Assembly: GCA_000437895.1 (NCBI GenBank)
Contig: FR902155.1
Span: forward strand, 48,955-112,954
Source: Clostridium sp. CAG:914
GTDB taxonomy: Bacteria > Bacillota_I > Bacilli_A > RF39 > UBA660
Direction of reading: 5' to 3'
DNA length: 64,000 bases
Positions 28,008 through 35,914 of this stretch are shown piece by piece. Numbering within the stretch: the stretch's first letter is position 1; every line of letters begins with the position of its first letter. Position numbers and translations under genes: made by a program. The notes beneath the pieces were generated by a model, which made no database searches, had not been told where the DNA came from, and saw only the letters and a list, made by a program, of their open reading frames with translations.

Positions 28008-28724
28008 TTATTGCGTATGTTTAATAGTATACTCTTCTATTTTTCCCTCAGACATAAGTCTAGTCAAAACATCATTAACTTTATCTAAAAGTTCTTTATT
28101 CCCTTTTTTTATAGCCATACCATACTTATCAGTAAATAAATATTCATCTAGTATCTTTAATCCATCATTAGATTTAACTATTTCACTAGCAGGTAATAAA
28201 TCCATAATAATTAAATCAACTTTACCAGCTTTTAAATCTTCAACCATAGATAAATATTTCTTTTGTCTAATAACAGTAGCATCTTTATAATTTTCATTCA
28301 CATAACTATCAGCAACCGTCCCTAATTGTACAGCAATTCTCTGATTAGAAATTTGATCAATACTAGTAATTTTACTATCCATAGGTACTATCACAACCTG
28401 ATTAGATACAGCATATTCCACAGAAAAATCAACCTCTTCAAGTCTTTCTTTAGTTATAGACATTCCAGCAGCACCAATATCTGATTTTCCACTCTTAATT
28501 TCATTTATAATAAAATCAAAACTAACATCTTTTATAACCAATTCTTTCCCCAAAGATGCAGCAATCTCACGAGCAATATCTATATCCACTCCTACTATTT
28601 CACCATCTTGATAATACTCATAAGGGGCAAATCCTGCTTCAGTTGCAAGTATTAGTTTATTATCATCTCTCTTACAACCAGTCAACAACAAAATTGACAT
28701 AACCAACAACATAATTTTTTTCAT
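28008..28724 (-). CDS. amino-acid-binding lipoprotein of the ABC transporter
   Basis: The 238-residue protein has a lipoprotein signal ending in LLLTGC, so the mature protein is anchored at the outer face of the membrane by the cysteine near residue 18. The rest is a type 3 periplasmic-binding fold (GFAPYEYYQDGEIVGVDIDIA near 32-52). It is the first gene of the arginine operon. I prefer the ATG at 28724, eight bases after AGGTGG; an ATG two codons earlier and a GTG are possible. Confidence 0.9.
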   Translation of the reverse strand: MKKIMLLVMSILLLTGCKRDDNKLILATEAGFAPYEYYQDGEIVGVDIDIAREIAASLGKELVIKDVSFDFIINEIKSGKSDIGAAGMSITKERLEEVDFSVEYAVSNQVVIVPMDSKITSIDQISNQRIAVQLGTVADSYVNENYKDATVIRQKKYLSMVEDLKAGKVDLIIMDLLPASEIVKSNDGLKILDEYLFTDKYGMAIKKGNKELLDKVNDVLTRLMSEGKIEEYTIKHTQ

Positions 28725-28752
28725 TTTCATATCCACCTACCCTACATTAAAA

Positions 28753-28781
28753 ATTATAGCAAAAAAAAAATAGATTGTAAA
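28753..28781 (-). promoter_or_regulatory. promoter of the arginine uptake and deiminase operon
   Basis: On the minus strand -35 TTTACA (28776-28781) and a perfect -10 TATAAT (28753-28758) are 17 bases apart; the spacer contains ten consecutive T residues. Transcription would begin about 20 bases before the first gene. I see no clear arginine-repressor box or catabolite-response element. Confidence 0.75.
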
Positions 28782-28901
28782 TAATTATAAAACATTATGT
28801 TAATCTTTTTTAAACACACACTTATTAGCATATTTAAGTAGCAATTGACAAGTCTAGATAAATATGTCAGTATATTAACCCAAAAGAAAAGGAATAATAT
28901 A

Positions 28902-29462
28902 GTGAAGAAAGAATTAAGAAACATATTAAGAGAATTAAATAAAAAAGATTTAAAAAAGCTAAAGAATAAAGCAGGACTTAAGGGAATAAATATATCTACT
29001 ATTGGATTTATTATTTTAGGTTCTGTATTAATAGGAGTTTATGCTTGGTTAAATTCAAAATTAAATATTATAGGAACCAGTTTATATAATTATATAACAG
29101 AATATAAACTAATCATAAAAAATATTGTTACAGCAATAAACATTTGTTTTGGATTTGGTTATATTTTTCAAGGTGGAATATCTTTAGCACCTTTAATACA
29201 CGAAATTATAGAAAAAAGAAAAAGTATGGAAGATTTTTATTTAGATGAACTTATGGAGGAAATAGGTCATAAATATAATATAAGTTATGAAGAATTACTT
29301 GAAGAAAAAGAAAATCAAAGAAAAACGAACATAATTGAAACTAACTCACCTACCATAAAAGCACCATGTTTAACTAATACAAACCTCCATACAAACACCT
29401 ATACAAAAAAAATTAAAAAAATAAACATATATAAAAAGTCTCATTATTTTATAAAATATTGA
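28902..29462 (+). CDS. two-segment membrane protein of unknown function
   Basis: The 186-residue product starts at a GTG eight bases after AGGA. A longer frame begins at a TTG that is really part of a TTGACA promoter-like box. It has a basic N-terminal helix (KKELRNILRELNKKDLKKLK), membrane segments at about residues 35-53 and 70-92, and a charged cytoplasmic tail. I do not recognise the family. It stands alone between the arginine operon and gerM, on the opposite strand. Confidence 0.6.
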   Translation: MKKELRNILRELNKKDLKKLKNKAGLKGINISTIGFIILGSVLIGVYAWLNSKLNIIGTSLYNYITEYKLIIKNIVTAINICFGFGYIFQGGISLAPLIHEIIEKRKSMEDFYLDELMEEIGHKYNISYEELLEEKENQRKTNIIETNSPTIKAPCLTNTNLHTNTYTKKIKKINIYKKSHYFIKY

Positions 29463-29470
29463 GACTTTTT
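29433..29470. terminator. bidirectional terminator
   Basis: AAAAAGTCTCA (29433-29443) pairs perfectly over 11 bases with TGAGACTTTTT (29460-29470). It overlaps the stop codon of the plus-strand membrane protein gene; the gerM gene on the minus strand ends about 110 bases further on. Confidence 0.85.
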
Positions 29471-29576
29471 ATATATTCTAAATACTATTATACGCTTTAT
29501 TTAAATAACACTTTTCTTCATAATAATTAAAACCCAACTTATTAATTTAAACAATATATATTATCAATAATTATCA

Positions 29577-30533
29577 TTATTTTAAATCTGAAATATTTTT
29601 TTTAAGAATTTCTCTATCATTTGCTAAAAACACAACACTATCTATATCAATACTATCATTAATAGATAAACATATTGTATATACAACTTCTTCCAAAATA
29701 TCATTGTTAGTTATATCACTAAATATCATATCATTAAAATTTAATTTAATTTGCTTATCAATAACCTCATAATTTAAAAGTTTAGTATTCTCATTCAAAA
29801 AACTACTAAGATTACTTTGATAAGTAAAAGAAGACGCTAATTCATCAATAATTATTCTTATTTTATCCTGTTTATAATCATTAACATATTTAGTAACAGG
29901 TATATAATATTTATTATCATTAACACTATTAACAAAATAAACTGTATAACTATCTATATTACCTACATTTGTTATTTCATATATTTTATTAATACCATAA
30001 GATTTATCTAAAAATGTAGGTAATAATTTTTTAGAATTTGGTAGCTTTTTTAATTCCTTTCCATCTACTAATAACTTAATACTATCAATACCATTAATAC
30101 TAGTTAAAGTATAAGCTAAAGACTCAATCATTTTATCTTCATACTTTTTATCTATATCTAATATATCTTTAGAAAAATTAATTACAAGAACACCATCCTC
30201 AAGTTCTATATCGTTAACTTTAGTACAACTTGGTATAATAGATCTAAATCCATTAGGTATAACATTTTCCTTTTTACCACCAATAGTCAAAGCATCAATA
30301 AGACTCGTAGCCTTACTAATAATCGAATCATTAGATGCACTTATTAGCACCCTAGCAACATAGTCATTACTATCTAGTAAGTATACCGTTTCTAAATCAT
30401 TAGGATATACATATTCCAAATTAGTCTCAGCAAACTCCACTTCTTTTTTAGTCGGTATCAAATACAACATAAAAAGAACAACAAGCAAAGAAGAAGCTAC
30501 TAAAATTTTTTTGTATAACATTTTTTTAATCAC
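29577..30533 (-). CDS. gerM: GerM-like protein with two GerMN domains
   Basis: GerM is a sporulation and spore-germination protein of Bacillus. This 318-residue homologue has one N-terminal membrane anchor (about residues 12-27) and two copies of the GerMN domain: residues about 45-165 (VYLLDSNDYVARV and LVINFSKD) and about 190-315 (YTVYFVNSVNDNKYYIPV and IKLNFND). The start is GTG with AGGTG five bases before it. It is near gerE, as in Bacillus subtilis, where the two are close neighbours. The GerMN fold also occurs outside spore formers, so sporulation use is inferred. Confidence 0.8.
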   Translation of the reverse strand: MIKKMLYKKILVASSLLVVLFMLYLIPTKKEVEFAETNLEYVYPNDLETVYLLDSNDYVARVLISASNDSIISKATSLIDALTIGGKKENVIPNGFRSIIPSCTKVNDIELEDGVLVINFSKDILDIDKKYEDKMIESLAYTLTSINGIDSIKLLVDGKELKKLPNSKKLLPTFLDKSYGINKIYEITNVGNIDSYTVYFVNSVNDNKYYIPVTKYVNDYKQDKIRIIIDELASSFTYQSNLSSFLNENTKLLNYEVIDKQIKLNFNDMIFSDITNNDILEEVVYTICLSINDSIDIDSVVFLANDREILKKNISDLK

Positions 30534-30593
30534 AGTATCACCTAATTAATAGTATGAAATACAAGCCAAAATAGAACCATTTAAATTATTCCA

Positions 30594-30617
30594 TAATAAA
30601 AAGCCACTAAGTGGCTT
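30594..30617 (-). terminator. gerE terminator
   Basis: On the minus strand AAGCCAC and GTGGCTT form a seven-base stem with a three-base loop and a run of five T residues. The stem begins at the gerE stop codon. Confidence 0.85.
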
Positions 30618-30822
30618 ATAGAGCAATAATATTCATTCTTATAAGTTCTACAACAGCTTGTGCCCTGCCTTTTACTCCCAACTTCTGCATTGCATTTGAA
30701 ATATGATTTCTAACTGTCTTTTCACTAATATTCAAAATATTTGCTATATCTTTAGTAGTCTTATTAGAAATTAACAAATTAAATACTTCTTTTTCTCTTT
30801 TTGTTAAAATATTTTTATCCAT
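30616..30822 (-). CDS. gerE: GerE-type LuxR-family transcription regulator
   Basis: GerE is a lone LuxR-type helix-turn-helix protein that controls late mother-cell genes during sporulation in Bacillus. The 68-residue product is all DNA-binding domain. Its central part (TKREKEVFNLL, then SEKTVRNHISNAMQKLGVKG and QAVVEL) agrees closely with GerE as I remember it. The ATG at 30822 is chosen because GAGG lies five bases upstream; the frame could extend six codons without support. Its nearness to gerM and spoIIIAH supports a sporulation role. Confidence 0.85.
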   Translation of the reverse strand: MDKNILTKREKEVFNLLISNKTTKDIANILNISEKTVRNHISNAMQKLGVKGRAQAVVELIRMNIIAL

Positions 30823-30907
30823 AAATACCTCACTTCCCATATGGGTGGTTTATATTACTCATAATATTTTATGGATTTTTTTTATTTAAGTGAAGGTATT
30901 TTACACA

Positions 30908-31399
30908 TTATTTAAATTGTATAGAAATATACTGCTTAGTATCAAACTCTTTTTGAATAGTTTTCATTATCTTATTTGCAAGATCATTATCATGCGTTTC
31001 TGACTCAATAACCACTCTAATCTGATCGCCATCTATTTTTACAAAAGAATCCAAACTATAATTATTCATTATTTTTTCTTCCAAAAGTTCTTCTTTACTA
31101 CTTATTTGATTAATTAATTTTAAAGCATCAAAAGCCTTATTCTTATCATCAACAGAAGAATCTTCTTTCGTTAATATTTCTTTTAAAGCCCCTATCTCTT
31201 TTAACGTCGAATTATTATCTTCAACCTTAAGAGCAGATATTATACCAGACTCCTTAACATTAAGTTGTTTATCATTATTACCATCCTCTACCCCATTACT
31301 AGTCAAAAGTAATTCATTTGGCATAGTAACATAATATATACTCAATACCAAAACTAAACTAAACAATGTCAAAAACCATAAATTCTTTTTATTTATCAT
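30908..31399 (-). CDS. spoIIIAH: SpoIIIAH-like protein
   Basis: SpoIIIAH sits in the mother-cell membrane and forms, with SpoIIQ, the channel joining mother cell and forespore. The 163-residue protein opens with the typical NKKNLWFLTLFSLVLVLSIY membrane segment ending in Tyr-Tyr-Val-Thr, then a Glu/Lys-rich linker, and a C-terminal YscJ-like ring-building domain (about 105-163, IRVVIESETHDNDLANKIM). The ATG at 31399 follows AAGAGG. The gene stands alone rather than at the end of a spoIIIA operon, which is unusual. Confidence 0.82.
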   Translation of the reverse strand: MINKKNLWFLTLFSLVLVLSIYYVTMPNELLLTSNGVEDGNNDKQLNVKESGIISALKVEDNNSTLKEIGALKEILTKEDSSVDDKNKAFDALKLINQISSKEELLEEKIMNNYSLDSFVKIDGDQIRVVIESETHDNDLANKIMKTIQKEFDTKQYISIQFK

Positions 31400-31471
31400 C
31401 GTATCCTCTTTTCTAATAAAATATATTAATATATAAAAAAAATAGAACAAAAAAAGATATATTTAATATCT

Positions 31472-32269
31472 TTATTCTACATTTACACCCTTTTTAAACA
31501 ATTTAAAATTAACAATATATACCACAACAAATAATAATAAATATATTAAAATAGCAAACAACACTATTGTCTTTATAACAGAAATATTAATAACATCTAA
31601 ATTAGTAGTCAAAAACAAATTCATAATATTACCATTAAATAAACCAAGTATATATACTATAAGCAATACCAATAATTGTGTAACAATATAAGTAATAAAC
31701 CCAAACAATACAGAAAAGCCTATTTTTCCACCATTAAATTTATGTCCTAAAATAATCCCCGTATAACCTGATTGTAAAAGATTTAAAAATTCTAAAAACA
31801 ACAATATAAACAAAGCTACCACTAATCCTATCGTAGAAAAATTATATGAACTTGCAATCGATAATAACAAATTATTTACCATTTCCATATTTTCTTTACT
31901 ATAATAAGCTACAAACAAAGTTAATAAAATCACAAAAGTACTTATAAATAAGGTAATAATTGAAGAAAGAATTTTAGAAATATACAATGTTTTTTTCTCC
32001 AACGGCAACGTATGAGTCAAATATGATTCATCACCATAAAAATTATTTTTAAATCTAACCCATAAACGCATAATATTATTAATAATAATAGATACTATCA
32101 TACTAATTGTAGTACCACTACATATTTGAGCTACTATATTCATCATAAAAGAATTATTTATTCTAAAAAACAATCTAGTTAAAACAGCAAAAAACAAAGC
32201 TAATAGATAAAAAACTATAACTACTTTAAAAACCCACTTCAAATCATATTTTAATAATTTCTTTAACAT
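31472..32269 (-). CDS. ABC transporter membrane protein
   Basis: The 265-residue protein has about six membrane segments and no recognisable enzyme motif. It overlaps the ATPase gene by seven bases and is the last gene of a regulator-ATPase-permease operon like ytrABC-type systems of Bacillus. The two-gene exporter would pump an unknown compound, or act in cell-envelope stress response as proposed for ytr systems. Confidence 0.78.
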   Translation of the reverse strand: MLKKLLKYDLKWVFKVVIVFYLLALFFAVLTRLFFRINNSFMMNIVAQICSGTTISMIVSIIINNIMRLWVRFKNNFYGDESYLTHTLPLEKKTLYISKILSSIITLFISTFVILLTLFVAYYSKENMEMVNNLLLSIASSYNFSTIGLVVALFILLFLEFLNLLQSGYTGIILGHKFNGGKIGFSVLFGFITYIVTQLLVLLIVYILGLFNGNIMNLFLTTNLDVINISVIKTIVLFAILIYLLLFVVVYIVNFKLFKKGVNVE

Positions 32270-32958
32270 TTAAACATCCTCCTAAACACCTCTTCAATAC
32301 CACTCTTTTCTTTTTCTCTTAACACATCTGCATCCGATTGAAGAATAATTCTACCCTTATCAATAAAAATAACTTCATCAAGTATTCTTTCAATATCTGC
32401 TATTAAGTGAGTAGAAATAATCACACTAGCCCCATCATTAAAATTAGTAAGTATTGTATCTAAAATATAATCCCTTGTAGCAGGATCAACACCACCCAAA
32501 GGTTCATCTAAAATATATAATTCCGCCTTTCTTGACATAACCAAAACTAACTGAACTTTTTCTTGCATACCTTTACTCATTTTAGCTAATTTTTCCTTAG
32601 AATCAAGCCCTAAATCTTTAAGTAATTTCCTTGCCTTTGATGAATCAAAATCATCATAAAAATCTTCAAAGAACTTAATTACTCCATCTACCGTCATAGT
32701 CTTATCTAAATATGTTCTTTCAGGCAAATATGAAATTACCTTCTTACTATTAACCCCAATTTCCTGACCATTTATAAGTATTCTTCCTTTAGTTGGTGTA
32801 AGCAGATCATTTATTAATTTAATAAGAGTTGTTTTACCCTGACCATTTTTTCCCAAAAGACCTATAATTTTACCCCTAGGAATAACTAAATTAATATCTT
32901 TAAGTACCCTTTTATCCCCAAAATCCTTTTCTAAATTTATACATTCTAATAATTCCAT
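32263..32958 (-). CDS. ABC transporter ATPase (YtrB-like)
   Basis: The 231-residue ATPase has Walker A GKNGQGKTT near residue 36, a degenerate signature MSKGMQEKV in place of LSGGQ, and Walker B LYILDEPLGGVDP. The KGM signature is common in the YtrB/YhcH group. Its start overlaps the stop of the GntR regulator gene by one base and its end overlaps the permease gene, so three proteins are made together. Confidence 0.88.
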   Translation of the reverse strand: MELLECINLEKDFGDKRVLKDINLVIPRGKIIGLLGKNGQGKTTLIKLINDLLTPTKGRILINGQEIGVNSKKVISYLPERTYLDKTMTVDGVIKFFEDFYDDFDSSKARKLLKDLGLDSKEKLAKMSKGMQEKVQLVLVMSRKAELYILDEPLGGVDPATRDYILDTILTNFNDGASVIISTHLIADIERILDEVIFIDKGRIILQSDADVLREKEKSGIEEVFRRMFKC

Positions 32959-33314
32959 TATTCTCCTCCCAAATCTTTTAAATATTCAATCGTATCATTT
33001 TTACTAAAACCTATATCATTCATACCAGAAAAATATTTATCTGATAATTCCTTAGCATAATCATTTTTAATTTTATTTATTAAATTCTTATCCGTAGTCA
33101 CATATTTTCCATTAGTTCTCTCCGTATATATAAGTTTTAAATTTTCTAATTCCCCCAAAGCTCTTTGCACAGTATTAGGATTAACCTTTAACTGCATAGC
33201 CAATTCTCTAACAGAAGGCAGTCGTTCACCAACTTTAATTTTATCAGAAATTATATATACCTTAAGTTTATCTACAAGTTGTATATATATAGGAATATTA
33301 TTATCAAAATCCAT
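32958..33314 (-). CDS. GntR-family regulator, YtrA subgroup
   Basis: The 118-residue protein is a winged-helix repressor of the YtrA type, which has a very short C-terminal dimerisation tail. The helix-turn-helix is in LPSVRELAMQLKVNPNTVQRAL (in part residues 29-48), the usual GntR signature with Pro-Ser-Val-Arg-Glu-Leu. It is the first gene of its operon and sits directly behind a perfect palindrome that overlaps its promoter, so it most likely represses itself and the transporter until an inducer, often a cell-wall antibiotic in this group, releases it. Confidence 0.9.
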   Translation of the reverse strand: MDFDNNIPIYIQLVDKLKVYIISDKIKVGERLPSVRELAMQLKVNPNTVQRALGELENLKLIYTERTNGKYVTTDKNLINKIKNDYAKELSDKYFSGMNDIGFSKNDTIEYLKDLGGE

Positions 33315-33329
33315 ATTCTATCATCTCCA

Positions 33330-33355
33330 TATTGTATTAATTGATTAATACAATA
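33330..33355. promoter_or_regulatory. perfect palindromic operator for the YtrA-type regulator
   Basis: The 12-base arm TATTGTATTAAT (33330-33341) is followed by TG and then by its exact reverse complement (33344-33355). It overlaps the -10 box and the expected start of transcription, where a bound repressor would block polymerase. Position and symmetry make it the likely binding site of the GntR protein encoded just downstream. Confidence 0.85.
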
Positions 33356-33381
33356 ATACATTTAATATTATTATTTGTCAA
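33353..33381 (-). promoter_or_regulatory. promoter of the YtrA-type regulator and transporter operon
   Basis: On the minus strand a perfect -35 TTGACA (33376-33381) and a -10 TATTAT (33353-33358) are 17 bases apart. The palindromic operator overlaps the -10 box and the region just downstream. Confidence 0.8.
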
Positions 33382-33402
33382 GTATATTTCATAGAATTTT
33401 AA

Positions 33403-33431
33403 TCAAAAAAACAGAGAAACCTAATTCTCTG
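33403..33431 (-). terminator. terminator after the beta-repeat membrane protein gene
   Basis: On the minus strand CAGAGAA and TTCTCTG pair over seven bases with a six-base loop containing the stop codon's region, followed by seven T residues. It separates this gene from the ytr-like operon. Confidence 0.8.
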
Positions 33432-34455
33432 CTTTCACTTTTTTAAATTTAATCAATTTAAATATATAACCAAATGTATATATAATTAACAATATATTAA
33501 ATACCCAACCAATATAAGGAATAATACTAATTAAATATATAATAGTTATACCCAAAACACCCATCAAGTAGTCACTCTTATATGTTTTAATATACTTACT
33601 AAAAATATAGTTACCAAGCATATATCCAGTAATTACCTTAGACATCATAATTATAATAACATAAAATAATATACTAATAATTCCTACAGAATTACCAAAT
33701 ACAGTAATTGCAAGAATAAGGCCTACAATTGGTATCAAAATAAACAATAAAGCACCAACACCTAAATTCTTACCAAATTCTTCTTTCTTAAATGAATTAA
33801 ATAATTTTGGAATTAATAAATATAGTACCAAAAATATAGTTAATATATTTACCCATCTATTAACATAATCCATTATTACTTTACTATCACTTTTATTATT
33901 AATATTATTATATTCTTTAATATCATACTTATCTATAGAAAAACTCTTTGAAGCATCACTATTAATTTTTAAAACCCCATCAATCTTTGTATTATCAGAA
34001 ATTTTAACTTTATTTCCATTCAAATAAACATCTCCTGAAATTACAGAATCATTAATATCTATATCACTACCAAATATTAAAACATTACCATTAAATTGGG
34101 CATTAATTTTAATCTTATAACCAAAAATAACAATATCTCTATTAATAATCATATCTTGTAATTCAATAACATTTCCAAATATAGCTCCATCTCTAAAACT
34201 ACCACTCAAATTTACTTTATTAGAAAAAATAGCTATATAATCACTATTAGTATTATAGTTAACTGTCTCCCCAAAAAAAGCACCCAATCCATCTATCTTA
34301 TTATTAACGTTTACTGTTCCACCAAAAACAACAGCACTATTACCAACTTCATCATTAATTGATACATCATCATCAATATATACATATTTACTACCAGCAA
34401 ATACACTAACTGGAAAAAGTAACAATACAAATATCAAATATTTAAGTTTCTTCAT
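33421..34455 (-). CDS. secreted beta-repeat domain fused to a membrane domain
   Basis: The 344-residue protein begins with a signal-like segment (about residues 1-20). Residues about 25-180 repeat short hydrophobic strands with Asn/Asp/Gly turns (VVFGGTVNVNN, GAIFGNVIEL, VLIFGSDIDIND), a pattern of right-handed beta-helix or bactofilin-like polymer-forming folds. The last 150 residues carry about four membrane segments. The repeat part should lie outside the membrane. Its start overlaps the AI-2E family gene by 14 bp, so they are probably co-expressed. Function unknown. Confidence 0.7.
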   Translation of the reverse strand: MKKLKYLIFVLLLFPVSVFAGSKYVYIDDDVSINDEVGNSAVVFGGTVNVNNKIDGLGAFFGETVNYNTNSDYIAIFSNKVNLSGSFRDGAIFGNVIELQDMIINRDIVIFGYKIKINAQFNGNVLIFGSDIDINDSVISGDVYLNGNKVKISDNTKIDGVLKINSDASKSFSIDKYDIKEYNNINNKSDSKVIMDYVNRWVNILTIFLVLYLLIPKLFNSFKKEEFGKNLGVGALLFILIPIVGLILAITVFGNSVGIISILFYVIIIMMSKVITGYMLGNYIFSKYIKTYKSDYLMGVLGITIIYLISIIPYIGWVFNILLIIYTFGYIFKLIKFKKVKAEN

Positions 34456-35512
34456 TTTTTACACCTCTCTTAATTTTAACAATTCTTCTATTTATATCTT
34501 TTTTATAAAAATTATATGTAACTTTCAAAATAATAGCTACTGGTATAGAAATAACTATTCCCCAGAATCCTGCTATAATACCACCAGCAAAGACGGCAAA
34601 TATAACAAGTAATGGATGTAATTTATTAGATTTACCATATATCTTAGGGCCAATAACATTTCCATCTAATATCGGACATATCATACATACAATAGCCGTT
34701 GCTATAAATAACTTTGTCCCAAGTACTGACGATACTAAAAGAGATAATACTGTTACTATAAATCCTCCAAACCAAGGTATTATAGCAGATACACCTGATA
34801 GTACACCTAAAATCAAATAATTAGGATGACCTATAATTAAGAAAATTATTGTATACTCAATCATTTGAACTATCACATTCTTACACATTCCAAGAACATA
34901 CTTTCCAAGTTCAACATCAAGACTCTTTAAATAATGATAAAATTTTCTATTTTTTCTACTAAAATAAGTTTTTATCCATTTTCTTATTTTATCCATATCA
35001 ACCAAAAAGTATACAACAGAGCAAAATACAATAGCAGTATTAGTAAAAAAATTAATTGATGTATTAACAATATTAAGAGCACCATTAGATATATAATTAC
35101 CCAAATTCTTAATAATATCACTACTTATAGTACTAAGCGATGCTTGCCAAGAACCAACATTTATTGAATATTTACTAGAAATATCTGACAAGAAAACAGA
35201 AATATTACTAATAAAAAGTAATGTTTGTTCATACATAAGTGGCACTACTAATAATATCAATATTAAAAGAAAACCAAAACATATCACCAAAGTAACTAAA
35301 ATACTCAACCATTTAGGACTACCAGAATTATTAAGTTTTCTCACCATAGGATAAATTGCATAAGCAATTGCAAAAGCAAGCAAAAATGGAGCTATAATAC
35401 TAAAAATATTATTAACTATACCTATCCATAAATTTTTAATTAAATATAATAAACATACTATAGCTACAATTACCAAAATATTTAATAATTTATAATTTAA
35501 TTTATTTTTCAT
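34442..35512 (-). CDS. AI-2E family transporter
   Basis: The 356-residue protein has about eight membrane segments and matches the AI-2E/PerM family (PF01594), including the ASAIIPWFGGF-type segment near residue 240 (here SAIIPWFGGFIV) and DGNVIGPKIYG near 278. Members are possible ion or small-molecule transporters (for example TqsA and sodium/proton antiporters), so the true substrate is open. It is read with the beta-repeat membrane protein gene. Confidence 0.87.
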   Translation of the reverse strand: MKNKLNYKLLNILVIVAIVCLLYLIKNLWIGIVNNIFSIIAPFLLAFAIAYAIYPMVRKLNNSGSPKWLSILVTLVICFGFLLILILLVVPLMYEQTLLFISNISVFLSDISSKYSINVGSWQASLSTISSDIIKNLGNYISNGALNIVNTSINFFTNTAIVFCSVVYFLVDMDKIRKWIKTYFSRKNRKFYHYLKSLDVELGKYVLGMCKNVIVQMIEYTIIFLIIGHPNYLILGVLSGVSAIIPWFGGFIVTVLSLLVSSVLGTKLFIATAIVCMICPILDGNVIGPKIYGKSNKLHPLLVIFAVFAGGIIAGFWGIVISIPVAIILKVTYNFYKKDINRRIVKIKRGVKNEET

Positions 35513-35542
35513 AACTCTCCTCTACTACAATTATACCACACA

Positions 35543-35575
35543 AAAAGAAAAAATATAAGCAAATTTACTTATATT
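35543..35575 (-). terminator. rpoZ terminator
   Basis: On the minus strand AATATAAG and CTTATATT (35568-35575 and 35552-35559) form a perfect eight-base stem followed by a U-rich tract. It begins just after the rpoZ stop. Confidence 0.75.
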
Positions 35576-35576
35576 T

Positions 35577-35777
35577 CTATTTCTTTTTTACATGGATTAA
35601 ATTCGCATTAACTTCTTCTAAAGCCCTACCTATAGGTTTACTAGATTTATAAGAACTAACTGGCATTTGTAAATATCCTGTTCTTGTTATCTCCTTACTC
35701 CTATCGCTCACTATATATACTAGTGCATACTTAGAAGGAACTATAGTTAAGATTTTATCAATTGATGGATAAATCAT
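35577..35777 (-). CDS. rpoZ: RNA polymerase omega subunit
   Basis: Omega helps assemble the core RNA polymerase by binding the beta-prime subunit. The 66-residue protein shows the omega pattern: YPSIDKIL at the N-terminus, SKYALVYIVSDRSKEI near 15-30, and KPIGRALEEVNANLI near 47-61. It is usually next to gmk, which is absent here. It appears to be transcribed alone. Confidence 0.85.
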   Translation of the reverse strand: MIYPSIDKILTIVPSKYALVYIVSDRSKEITRTGYLQMPVSSYKSSKPIGRALEEVNANLIHVKKK

Positions 35778-35848
35778 GTATCACACTCCCTATCTCTATT
35801 CTTAGAATACTCTAAAAAATAATTATTTACAATACTATTGACAAAAGT

Positions 35849-35878
35849 TTGACAAATACAATTCAACACTTGTATATT
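35849..35878 (+). promoter_or_regulatory. promoter of the VanY-like gene
   Basis: A perfect -35 TTGACA (35849-35854) and a -10 TATATT (35873-35878) are separated by 18 bases. A further TTGACA lies 11 bases upstream. Transcription would start near 35885, about 30 bases before the gene. Confidence 0.6.
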
Positions 35879-35914
35879 AAGCACGATAATTATATACTTA
35901 TCATAGGTGATAGA

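Noticed and set aside
28845..28901. TTG start for the membrane protein at 28902
   Set aside because: This TTG is the beginning of a TTGACA promoter-like box, and a GTG with AGGA spacing lies downstream.
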